Shown one piece after another: positions 45,280-54,689 of a DNA stretch of 64,000 bases. Under the pieces are notes generated by a model. That model had not been told where the DNA came from. It worked only from the letters and a program-made list of their open reading frames with translations, and ran no database searches. The translations under genes were made by a program, and so were the position numbers. Source of the DNA: Sternotherus odoratus (taxonomy: Eukaryota > Chordata > Testudines > Kinosternidae); NCBI GenBank assembly GCA_032164245.1, contig JAVMKO010000143.1:42501-106500 (forward strand). Reading direction: 5' to 3'. Within the stretch, counting starts at the first letter, position 1, and every line of letters starts with the position of its first letter.

Positions 45280-45411
45280 CAGAGATTGGCCGGTCTCCAG
45301 GCCTCTCTCGAGATAGCGGGGTACCACCGGCGGGTTGTACCCCAGGTTAGCTACCTAGCAATTTCAGAGCTAGGGAAGGAGAGTGACCCAGACAAGGTGG
45401 TCTGGGAATAA
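45280..45411 (+). pseudogene. Short reverse-transcriptase-like remnant (Ty3/Gypsy type)
   Basis: The frame reads LEIAGYHRRVVPQVSYLA then PDKVVWE and a stop. It resembles the GYYRRFIPxFSxIA...DKVVW segment between the palm and RNase H regions of Ty3/Gypsy reverse transcriptases. The rest of the polymerase is absent on both sides. This gives the best clue to the ancestry of the family A element. Confidence 0.55.
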
Positions 45412-45573
45412 GGGTGACAAAGGGCTCTCTGTGCCCCAAGGGAGGTGCTAATCCAGGGCCGGTTGTGACTCCTACCAAGGAGTGGGGAAGACAATGGGGC
45501 CCCCATGAACCATTGGTGAGGTCGAACTTCCCCAGGTCACTGGCTAAAGTGACCACTGCTCAGTTCATTCTCG

Positions 45574-45584
45574 AAAAGGGGAGA
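45574..45584 (+). other. Polypurine tract
   Basis: AAAAGGGGAGA two bases before the 3' LTR (TG|TGTGACG). It is in the expected position for plus-strand priming. Confidence 0.85.
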
Positions 45585-45586
45585 TG

Positions 45587-46356
45587 TGTGACGAAGTGGG
45601 AGTACTGTGTGTGTGTGCCTCAGTTTCCCCTATGCATTCCTTAAGTGTCTATGTGAAGGGATAGGGGCTAATGCTGGAAGCAAGGAGGCAACGCCCTCCC
45701 CTCTGTGCATCCCTGGAAGCTGTAACCTGACCCCAGGTGGGGGAGGGAGGTCAGGTAACACCTGAAGCCCGGGAAAGGAACAAAGGAGCAGGAAGTGGCT
45801 AGAGGGAGTGGTCAGTCTGGGTCTGGGTCAAGTTGGGAAGGGCAGAGAAAAACTCGCTCTCTGGCCTGAGATGGATCCAGCTGAGGGCTCACGCTGTTTC
45901 GCTGCATGGTCTGTGTTGGACCAGATGAAAGTCATCGAATAAACCTGGGGAGGAAGCAGGAGCCCAGAATCTGGGTCTCACCTCCTGGCACACCCCAGAA
46001 AGGCCTGACTGATGAACCCTGTTTGGACTGAGAAGCTGTGAGTTGGATGGTTCCTGACATCTCAAATAAACCGTCTATTCTGCTGGCTGGCTGAGAGTCA
46101 CGTGTGACTGTGGATTTGGGGTGCAGAACCCATGGGCTCCCCCAGGACCCCGCCCAGGCGGGCTTGCTGAGGGAAGCACACGGAGGGGCAGAAGGTGCTG
46201 AATGCTCCGAGGACAGACCCAGGAAGGTGGAAGTGGGGACCCCTGAAGCTCCTGGCCTGGGAAACAGGCTGTGTACGGAGAAGGGGCCCTTCACCCGGAG
46301 TCCGGTCTGGCTTCCTAGGGAGCGGTTCCAGACTATCGCTTGGGCGCTCCGTGACA
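45587..46356 (+). repeat. 3' LTR of the complete family A element
   Basis: 770 bp, same boundaries as the 5' LTR. Differences from it include a CAAGTTGGG for CGAGCTGGG change and a CACGTGTGACTG for CGCATTTGACTG change. Confidence 0.93.
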
Positions 46357-47820
46357 CGGGGTCTCTCCCGGAGGCGGGGTCTGTGCTGCGGGGCGGGGTC
46401 TCTCCCGGAGGCGGGGTCTGTGCTGTGAGGCGGGGTCTCTCCCGCAGGCGGGGTCTGTACTGAGGGGCGGGGGGTCTCTCCCGGAGGCGGGGTCTGTGCT
46501 GGGGGGCGGGGTCTCTCCCGGAGGCGGGGTCTGTGCTGCGGGGCGGGGTCTGTGCTGCGGGGCGGGGTCTGTGCTGGGGGCGGGGTCTGTGCTGGGGGGC
46601 GGGGTCTGTGCTGGGGGGCGGGGTCTCTCCCGCAGGCGGGGGTCTGTACTGAGGGGCGGGGGTCTCTCCCGGGGGCGGGGTCTCTCCCGCAGGCGGGGTC
46701 TGTGCTGTGGGGCGGGGTCTCTCCCGCAGGCGGGGTCTGTGCTGTGGGGCGGGGTCTCTCCCGCAGGCGGGGGTCTGTGCTGTGGGGCGGGGTCTCTCCC
46801 GGAGGCGGGGTCTGTGCTGCGGGGCGGGGTCTCTCCCGCAGGCGGGGGTCTGTGCTGTGGGGCGGGGTCTCTCCCGGAGGCGGGGTCTGTGCTGTGGGGC
46901 GGGGTCTCTCCCGGAGGCGGGGGTCTGTGCTGTGGGGCGGGGTCTCTCCCGGAGGCGGGGTCTGTGCTGGGGGGCGGGGTCTCTCCCGGAGGCGGGGTCT
47001 GTGCTGAGGGGCGGGGAGTCTCTCCCGGAGGCGGGGTCTGTGCTGCGGGGCGGGGTCTCTCCCGCAGGCGGGGGTCTGTTCTGCGGGGCGGGGTCTCTCC
47101 CGGAGGCGGGGGTCTGTGCTGTGGGGCGGGGTCTCTCCCGGAGGCGGGGTCTGTTCTGCGGGGCGGGGTCTTTCCCGTAGGCGGGGGTCTGTGCTGGGGG
47201 GCGGGGTCTCTCCCGGAGGCGGGGTCTGTGCTGTGGGGCGGGGTCTCTCCCGTAGGCGGGGGTCTGTGCTGTGGGGCGGGGTCTCTCCCGGAGGCGGGGT
47301 CTGTTCTGCGGGGCGGGGTCTTTCCCGTAGGCGGGGGTCTGTGCTGGGGGGCGAGGTCTCTCCCGGAGGCGGGGTCTGTGCTGGGGGGCGGGGTCTCTCC
47401 CGCAGGCGGGGTCTGTGCTGGGGGGCGGGGTCTCTCCCGCAGGCGGGGTCTGTGCTGGGGGGCGGGGTCTCTCCCGGAGGCGGGGTCTGTGCTGGGGGGC
47501 GGGGTCTCTCCCGCAGGCGGGGTCTGTGCTGGGGGGCGGGGTCTCTCCCGCAGGCGGGGGTCTGTACTGCGGGGCGGGGAGTCTCTCCCGGAGGCGGGGT
47601 CTGTGCTGCGGGGCGGGGAGTCTCTCCCGGAGGCGGGGTCTGTGCTGCGGGGTGGGGTCTCTCCCGGAGGCGGGGTCTGTGCTGCGGGGCGGGGTCTCTC
47701 CCGGAGGCGGGGTCTGTGCTGCGGGGCGGGGTCTCTCCCGGAGGTGGGGTCTGTACTGAGGGGCGGGGGGTCTCTCCCGCAGGCGGGGTCTGTACTGGGG
47801 GGGCGGGGGGTTCTCCCGGG
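46357..47820. repeat. G-rich minisatellite downstream of UCN, right part
   Basis: About 40 further copies of the 36-bp GGGGTCTGTGCTG / GGGTCTCTCCCGGAGGC unit. The array is richer in variants than the left part. G-run density is very high on the plus strand. Confidence 0.95.
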
Positions 47821-47869
47821 GAGTGGGGGGAAGGGCCCAGGCCATCATCTGCCCGGAGACAGGCCGTTG

Positions 47870-47990
47870 GCCAATCTCAGCCCTTATCCCACCACCTAGA
47901 GACTTAAGAAAGGCACAGGGGAAACTGAGGCACCCTGCCCAGTATTCAGAGAGAACATTAAGAACATTCCCACTCCCTCACGGGAGGGGG
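47870..47990 (-). mobile_element. LTR fragment related to family A, antisense
   Basis: Contains CACAGGGGAAACTGAGGCAC and CATTCCCACTCCCTCACG, the antisense start of the variant LTR seen at 36297 (TGAGGGAGTGGGAATG). Only about 120 bp remain. Confidence 0.65.
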
Positions 47991-48740
47991 GGAAGAGGGA
48001 GCCCCGATGGGCAGATGCCTGGGGGGGGGGGAGGCCCCATTTTGCAAAGTCGCTCTTGACTGGTGTTTCGTGGGGCCTGTCTCACGGTCCCTGGGTGCCC
48101 GGGGCAGCGGAGCCCATAGTGGGGGGCTCGGTGGTGGCTGCTCAGAGCCCACGGGAGGCAGCCGCGTGCCCATGGGGCTGGTCTCCCCCCCCCCCAAGGG
48201 GGCAGGTTTGTCCAGGTGTTTCCCTGTTCTCCCCTGCGTGCCAGGAGGGGCCGGGGCCGGGGACCCCGGGGGTGGGAGATGGCACAGCCGGGCGGTCTGT
48301 GGTGCGGTGCCGAGGGCTGCCCGGTGCGGGACCATGGGGGGCACAGCGGGTCCGAGCAGCGCAGCGAAGGCAGCAGCAGGTTCCCCGGGCGCCCCGCAGG
48401 CTGGGGCCGGATGGGTTTGGCTGCAGTCTGGGGAGGGGGCCAGCCCCCTGCACTGGGGGGAGGTGGGCTTGCAGCATGGAGGGCACTGGGGGGGGTATGG
48501 GAATGGAGGAGTGGGGAAGCTGGGGGGCACAGGGACAGCGGCAGGGCCCTGGGGGGACAGAGGTGGGAGGGGGCTGGGGGCGCAGGGACCGAGGCGGGGG
48601 GTGGGCTGAGGAGGGGGCTCAGCTCCCAGGATGTGACCCACAGGTCAGGGGAGGCTCTGTGGGCACCAGGAGCCCCACGGTGGGGGGGGGAGATGACTGG
48701 GGGGGGGCGATGGAGCTGGACTCCGTGCTGAAGTGGGGTT
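47991..48740. other. No gene recognised
   Basis: GC-rich spacer with scattered G-runs. Open frames on both strands reflect composition; no domain is recognisable. Confidence 0.35.
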
Positions 48741-49395
48741 TTGCCCTTGTTCTGGTCTATGTGAGTCTTACTGTTTTGCGTGAATGCTGTATGTGCCTCA
48801 GTTTCCCTGCGTAGTGCACCAATGGCGAGCTGGTGGGAATCAGGGGCTGTGCCGTTTGCGGGGCGGCTCCAGCTCTCGGCAGGGATGCTCTGGCCATGGC
48901 CACCCCTTCGTCTCCTGAGCCCCGGGAGGGGGATGTGACCAGGGGACTCGGGCCAGGACAAGACAAAGGCCGGAGGAGGAGTAAGGGGCAGAGCGGGGGC
49001 CAGGCAGCTGGAAGCGCGTTAGTCTCGCTGGCTGGGGGCTCAGCGGGGACATCCCGGCTCTGGGCTCCCCTCCCCCCCAAGAGGGACTGGGCTGACAGTC
49101 ACAGATTTTGATGCTAACACGCGCTGGTTTAAACCCTGTTCCCGTCGTCTAATAAACCTTCTGTGTCCCCGGCTGGCGGAGAGTCACGGCTGACTGCGGA
49201 GTTGGGGGGGCAGGACCCCGCCTGGGCGGGCTTGCTGGGGGCAGCGCACGGAGGGGCAGGGGATGCTGAATGCTCCGGGGTCAGACCCAGGAAGGTGGGA
49301 GCCGGGTGAGCTTCGTGCCCTGGAGACAGTCGCCCACAGAGAGGAGGCTTCATCAGAGTCCTGCCCAACTTCGTAGGGAGCATTGCCCGGGACAG
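48741..49395 (+). mobile_element. Divergent LTR of family A type
   Basis: Contains GAATGCTGTATGTGCCTCAG, TAATAAACCTTCTGTGTCCC, then GAGAGTCACGGCTGACTGCG and TGCTGAATGCTCCGGGGTCA, matching family A in order at lower identity. The edges are eroded; no target duplication is visible. Confidence 0.75.
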
Positions 49396-50429
49396 ACCCC
49401 CTGCTGGACACCGGTGGGGCTGGACCCATTGCCAGGTGCCCTGGCCTCTGGGGCAGACTCCTGCTTTCTGGGCCCTAGCAGAAATTTGGGGATTTCTCCA
49501 GCCCCAGGAGCGGGGAGGCCGGTCCTTGCCCCCAGTGGGGTATCCCGATTGGGGGCCAAGCCCCCCCGTGCCGTAAGTTCTGCGCTGATCCGCTTCGGCA
49601 GTGGCGGCCGCGGGGCCCCGTGTGAGCCGTGCCTGGCGCCTGCGTCACTGGGCCGGGTCAGCTTTGTGGAGCCGGCGGGGGCACAGCGCCGGGGCACTAA
49701 TTGCTGGTCACCCGCTGGTGCCAGTCCTGTTTGCTCACTGCCGCCAGAGGAAATTGCATGAGACGCAGCACCTGCCCCCTCTGCGCAGGTCCATAGAAAT
49801 GGGGGGGGGGTGCTGGGGGCTCCGTACTGCTCCCCCTCCCCGGCCGCGCCCACAGCCCCTTCCCAAGGGGGAGCTGCCGCCCCCCCCAGCCGGATACAAC
49901 CGGAGGCCAGCAGGCTACGGAAGGCAAAGCCAGAGCCCTGCACCCCAGCATCTGCAACATGACCAGGACAGGAACGCAGGACGCCTGGGTTCTAGTCCCC
50001 GACACCCCCCAATGTATTAACACCTCGCAGCACTGACCCCAGTGTGGGGCCAGGGAGCAGCTCAGCAGGGGGCGCTCAGCGGGGCCCAGGATGCAGGGAG
50101 CAGGCGGGGAGAGCCCGGGGGGTGCACTGGGGTGCTCTCCTGTTGCACTGTCCAGTGTTGTCCAGGTGATGGCGCATGGCGGAGGTGTCGGATGAGGGGG
50201 TGTGAAAGGCCTGGCAATTGGGCTGAGCCCCCCTCCCCCCCCCGTATGTGACCAGGGGTCTGCGGGACGGGGGGCCTGCTGGCAGCTGGTGACGCCATGG
50301 GGAGATACAACACCCCTCCCCCCCCCCCCCCCCCCGCCAGTGACACGGGAGGGTTTTTCACACGCTTTTAACAAAATTCCATTATTCTTGGAACAGAGAA
50401 AACCTGAGGGAAGGGGGCCAGGAATGCGG
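49396..50429. other. No gene recognised
   Basis: Spacer with two long C-runs (for example about 50318-50334) and unremarkable GC-rich sequence. No exon could be supported. Confidence 0.35.
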
Positions 50430-51262
50430 GAGGGACTTGGAGATGGGGGGGGGGGGCTGGGAATGCAGGGTCCAGGCCAGGGGGGGGCAGAGGAGAGGGG
50501 TCTGGGAATGCAGGGTCTGGGCTGGGGAAGAGGGGGCCAGGAACGCTGGGTCGTGTCCGGCGGAGAGGGGCCGGGAACGCAGGGTCTCGGCTGCAGGAGA
50601 GGGGGCCGGGGGAAGGGGGCCGGGGGAGAGGGGGCCGGGAACGCAGGGTCTCTGCTGCAGGAGAGGGGGCCGGGGGAAGGGGGCCGGGGGGGAGGGGGCA
50701 GGGGGGGAGGGGGCCGGGAACGCAGGGTCGGGGTCTCTTCTGGCGGAGAGGGGCCGGGAACGCAGGGTCTCGGCTGCAGGAGAGAGGGGGCCGGGGGAAG
50801 GGGGCCGGGGGAGAGGGGGCCGGGAACGCAGGGTCTCGGCTGCAGGAGAGGGGGCCGGGGGAAGGGGGCCAGGGGAGAGGGGGCCGGGAACGCAGGGTCG
50901 GGGTCTCTTCTGGCGGAGAGGGGCCGGGAACGCAGGGTCTCGGCTGCAGGAGAGAGGGGGCCGGGGGAAGGGGGCCGGGGGAGAGGGGGCCGGGAACGCA
51001 GGGTCTCGGCTGCAGGAGAGAGGGGGGCCGGGGGAAGGGGGCCGGGGGAGAGGGGGCCGGGAACGCAGGGTCGGGGTCTCTTCTGGCGGAGAGGGGCCGG
51101 GAACGCAGGGTCTCGGCTGCAGGAGAGAGGGGGCCGGGAACGCAGGGTCTCGGCTGCAGGAGAGAGGGGGCCGGGGGAAGGGGGCCGGGGGAGAGGGGGC
51201 CGGGAACGCAGGGTCGGGGTCTCTTCTGGCGGAGAGGGGCCGGGAACGCAGGGTCTTCGCCT
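50430..51262. repeat. G-rich minisatellite, unit about 60 bp, 12-14 copies
   Basis: The unit is GGCCGGGAACGCAGGGTCTC, GGCTGCAGGAGAGGGGGCCG and GGGGAAGGGGGCCGGGGGAG. About every third unit is replaced by a GGGTCGGGGTCTCTTCTGGC form, giving a higher-order repeat. It lies 3' of TRIM54. Confidence 0.93.
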
Positions 51263-52439
51263 GTGGAATCGGTGGCCGATGACATCACGTCCCGGGGTCT
51301 CCCTCGTGGGCTCCTCCTGCGTTGCCGGTCTCAGTGCTGACCTGGCGCGGGGAGAGGCCGATCAGCACCCGCCCCTTGCCCTGAAGCCCCTGGGCGGACG
51401 CTGGCTGAGACCCCAGAGGCTCAGGCCTGGTGCAGAGCTGAGCAGTGGCAGGGATACAGGGGGGCAGAGCCTGGAGGCTCCCAACCCAGCCAGGCCAGGG
51501 CAATGCCTGTCCTGAGCGTGGGGGCTACAGAGCTCCCCCCGGCTGGTTCCAAAGTGTCCGAGCCTCCGGCCCCCCGGGAGACGCCCCCGGCTGCACCCAT
51601 CCCCCTGCTGGGGAGTTTGCAGTTCCACCCAGTCACCCCCTAGTCCCCCTCGCTGCATGGCCCAGCCCCTGCCCCCCCCTCCCCACCCCCACTCTCCCCT
51701 GTGGGTCGGGACCTACAGCTGGACGTCAGCCGCCCCTGGGGTAGGGCCCCCCACGTCTGGCACGGCCCAGAACGGTACTTACCGTGCGGGGAGCTCACTG
51801 GCTTCTGCCTGGGGCCCACTGCGAGGAAGGGAGGGAGAGAGGGGGGTGAGCTGCAGAGGGAGGCATCTGCCCCTCCCCGAATATTCCCACCGCTGCACGG
51901 TGCCCCCAGCCAAGAGCAGAGCCAGGCAGCGGGGCAGCCAAGGCGTGTGGGACCCTGGGCTCAGGCCTGCAGGGCATCCAGCCAGCCCCTCCCGCCTGCG
52001 CCCCGAACCCCAGGCCCCAGCTGAGAGGAACAGGCTGGGGGGCTCGGCCCTGGGATTCGGACCAAGGAGTGAGACAGAGACACACAGAGCGTGACCCCCG
52101 GGTCAGTGCAGGGGGGCTGGGCGCTGCCGGCCCGGGCTGGGCTCGGCTGGAGCCTTCACTTCTCTGGGTGCCCCAGGGCTGCCTGTGCCGCGCGCCAGGC
52201 CAGGGAGGGACCCGCCTGTCTGCCCCCGCTGGCCGGGCGGCCCCGAGGGGCTAGGGGGGGTCACTGCTCCCCCAGATTGTACACGTCCCCCCCGCGGGGT
52301 CTGTCCCAGACTCGCTGTCCGGAGCTCCCGGGGCGGGGGGGGGAGAGCGAGACTTCATCGGCTGCTTAGAACGGACCACACAGTAGGTAAGATCCAGAGA
52401 CACAGGGAGAGGGGCCATTGTCAGACCAATTCTAAGAGG
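51263..52439. other. 3' flank of TRIM54, candidate micro-exon only
   Basis: GC-rich sequence. The only gene-like signal is a possible minus-strand micro-exon at 51783-51818. No AATAAA on the minus strand could be found to place the TRIM54 3' end. Confidence 0.35.
51783..51818 (-). other. Candidate alternative TRIM54 micro-exon (36 nt)
   Basis: On the minus strand an acceptor TTCCTCGCAG and a consensus donor GTAAGT enclose 36 nt that stay open in the phase left by exon 8 (one carried base), reading VGPRQKPVSSPH. It would bypass the TGA in the exon 8 donor. No following exon was found and the sequence matches nothing I know, so it may be chance. Confidence 0.2.
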
Positions 52440-52900
52440 CTAGTTAATTTAGGTCCTATGATGGTGTCACTTATGGTGACACCATCAATCTACTCACACC
52501 AGCCACGCCATCAGGGCGTGTTCACCTGCACATCAACCAATGTGATCTATGCCATCATGTGCCAGCAACGCCCCTCTGCCACGTACACTGGCCAAACCGG
52601 CCACTCTCCACGCAAAGGAATAAATGGACCCAGATCAGCCATCAGGAATCAGCCCATTCGAAAAGCAGTGGACACGCCAATCCCCCTGGACACTCACTAA
52701 CAGACCTGAAGGTGACAATTCTTGACCTTGTCAACTCTCTGATCTGGACCATCCTGATCATCACGACACAAGGGTTTTTTTCTCCTGCTGAGACGAGCTC
52801 ATCCAATGAGCTAGCCTCTGCGGACTGGTCGGACTTCACCCCTCCATGTTCTCTGGGTCTCTCTCTCCTGCGGGCGCCGTTCTAGGCACCGGATGAAGGG
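52440..52900 (+). pseudogene. Penelope-like element, GIY-YIG endonuclease fragment
   Basis: The plus frame gives GVFTCTSTNVIYAIMCQQRP, then TYTGQTGHSPRKGINGPRSA, and after one frame change PGHSLTDLKVTILDLV. This follows the C-x-S-x-NVIYxIxC...YxGQTxxxLRxRxNxHRSxI...HSLxDLxV pattern of Penelope-like retroelement endonucleases. A typical tail (ATGAAGGGGGTTGTAGCCCA) follows near 52893. The copy is 5'-truncated and frameshifted. Confidence 0.8.
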
Positions 52901-53102
52901 GGTTGTAGCCCACGACACCTTCTTCTGAACGGAACGTGTTCGTCTCGCAGGTGCCCCAGGACTCCGGTTCTTGCCCCAGGGACGCTCTGGGGCAGGTCTC
53001 TGGCCCGGGTCATACGGGGGGGCAGAGCACATGGTCCTGGGCTCTGCTAGCCAGGGGCCCTGGAGGCCTGTGAACAGCCGAGGAGGCTGTGACTCTGGGG
53101 TG

Positions 53103-53197
53103 TCACTCACCTTCGGCCCCCTCGGGCCCCTCGGGCCTGTCCTCGTCGGCTCCAGCGTCTCCTCCATCCCCGTCCGCGTCGTCCTCAGCCTGCGGGT
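53103..53197 (-). CDS. TRIM54: TRIM54 (MURF3) terminal coding exon, acidic tail
   Basis: Minus strand: acceptor CTCTCCCAG then DPQAEDDADGDGGDAGADED and RPEGPEGAEGE with TGA at 53105-53103. MURF proteins end in such acidic tails; the human one is of similar length and ends EEERPDGP. One base carried from the preceding exon gives the first Asp. The stop codon overlaps a consensus donor (AAG|GTGAGT at 53110), so the exon could alternatively be spliced onward. Confidence 0.85.
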
Positions 53198-53749
53198 CTG
53201 GGAGAGCGAGGGAATCCCAGAGTCAGCTCCCGAGCGGGGGAGGAGCCTGCCCCACCCTCCCCACTGAGGGTCCCAGGCCAGGCCGCTCCAGACAGCCCAG
53301 CAGAGCGGAGGCATGGGGCAGCCGGAAGGGAAGCTCCGGCCATGGCACCAGCACCCAGCTCAGCCAGTCCTGGGGTCCCTGCCAGGCACCCTGCCCCCAG
53401 CCCAGACAGCCGTGTGTGGAGAGGGGCAGGAGCCGGGACCCACAGCCGGGGAGGCCAATCGCACCAGGTGGCTGAGGTCAACGCTCTGACTTCCCCGCCT
53501 GTACCCCATCCCCCACCCCAACCACATATCCCCGAGAGCCCGTAGACCCTGAGGACTCCCCCACCACAGCTAACACCAGCCCTGCCCCTGTCCTGGTGCA
53601 GGTCAGACAGACACCCAGACGGACATCTGGGCCAAGAGAAGCTCTGCCCACCCTGGGCGGAGGCTCACACCATGGCCCCAGGGTGACCTGCCGGTGCCCC
53701 ACCCATTCCGACGAGATGGGTGCTATGTAATGACTCATCGAGAGGTGCC

Positions 53750-54465
53750 ACGGGGCTAGAAAGAGTTAATGAACCCCCAGACTAAATAAAATAAATATAA
53801 ATAAATGGAGATATACCAATCTCCTAGAACTGGAAAGACCTTGAAGGTCATCGAGTCCAGTCCCCTGCCTACACTAGCAGGATCCCCCTGCCTACACTAG
53901 CAGGATTGAGTACTGTCCCCTGACAGATTTTTTGCCCCAGATCCCTAAATGGCCCCCTCAAGGATTGAACTCACAACCCTGGGTTTAGCAGGCCAACGCT
54001 CAAACCACTGAGCTATCCCTCCACCCCATGACCTGCCCCCACGGCCACGGGGCCAGAAAGAGTTAATGAACCCCCAGACTGACCTCAACCCCCATGGCAA
54101 CGGGGCTAGAAAGAGTTAATGAACCCCCGGACTGACCCGCCCCCACGGCCACGGGGCCAGAAAGAGTTAATGAACCCCCAGACTGACCCGCCCCCCACGG
54201 CCACGGGGCCAGAAAGAGTTAATGAACCCCCAGACTGACCCCAACCCCCATGGCAACGGGGCCAGAAAGAGTTAATGAACCCCCAGACTGACCCGCCCCC
54301 ACGGCCACGGGGCTAGAAAGAGTTAATGAACCCCCCCAGACTGACCCGCCCCCACGGCCACGGGGCCAGAAAGAGTTAATGAACCCCCGGACTGACCCCA
54401 ACCCCCATGGCAACGGGGCTAGAAAGAGTTAATGAACCCCCAGACTGACCCGCCCCAGGGCCCAG
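53750..54465. repeat. 57-bp minisatellite derived from an LTR C segment
   Basis: About eight copies of GGGGCCAGAAAGAGTTAATG, AACCCCCAGACTGACC and a CCCCACGGCCAC or CCCATGGCAAC linker. The first copy (53752-53785) is separated from the rest by a SINE. The other LTR C copy has this segment once. Confidence 0.9.
53781..54027 (-). mobile_element. tRNA-derived SINE, antisense
   Basis: On the minus strand it starts near 54027 with GGGTGGAGGGATAGCTCAGT. It has an A box (TAGCTCAGTGG, 54005-54015) and a B box (GAGTTCAATCC, 53962-53972), and ends in an A/T-rich tail (53781-53806). This matches the tRNA-like head of turtle Pol III SINEs. It inserted into the first unit of the 57-bp array. Confidence 0.88.
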
Positions 54466-54689
54466 CGTTAGTGACTGGGTGGGGAGCTGGACATGCAGCG
54501 GTTGAAATGCAGCCGGCGGCGTTGGGGGTGGGGGGGGCGGAGGGGGGGGCCGTGTGCTCAGGGCTGGGGGGTGTCAGCGAACCAGTCTGGTGTATTGCCA
54601 GGGCTTGGAGTCCCAGATCGGAGGAGGAGTGTTAATGTTCAGGGACACACTGGAGTGAACCACGGGGATTGTCTCCGTGTCTCGGGGGG

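Larger units (their letters stand above)
42879..46356 (+). mobile_element. Complete LTR retrotransposon, non-autonomous, 3,478 bp
   Basis: Family A element with two 770-bp LTRs (42879-43648 and 45587-46356), a tRNA-Leu primer site, a 1.94-kb interior and a polypurine tract. It is flanked by CGGGG on both sides (42874-42878 and 46357-46361). I count about 17 differences between the two LTRs by eye (near 2 percent), so it is fairly recent. The interior lacks a full gag-pol; only a short reverse-transcriptase-like piece remains (45280-45411). Mobilisation would have needed proteins from a related element. Confidence 0.92.

Noticed and set aside
46496..47907. Long frames on both strands (467 and 638 codons)
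   Set aside because: They are translations of the 36-bp repeat downstream of UCN joined to an LTR; no gene.
53962..54015. A tRNA gene on the minus strand (A and B boxes present)
   Set aside because: The boxes belong to a SINE head with a LINE-like body and A/T-rich tail; no full cloverleaf is formed.
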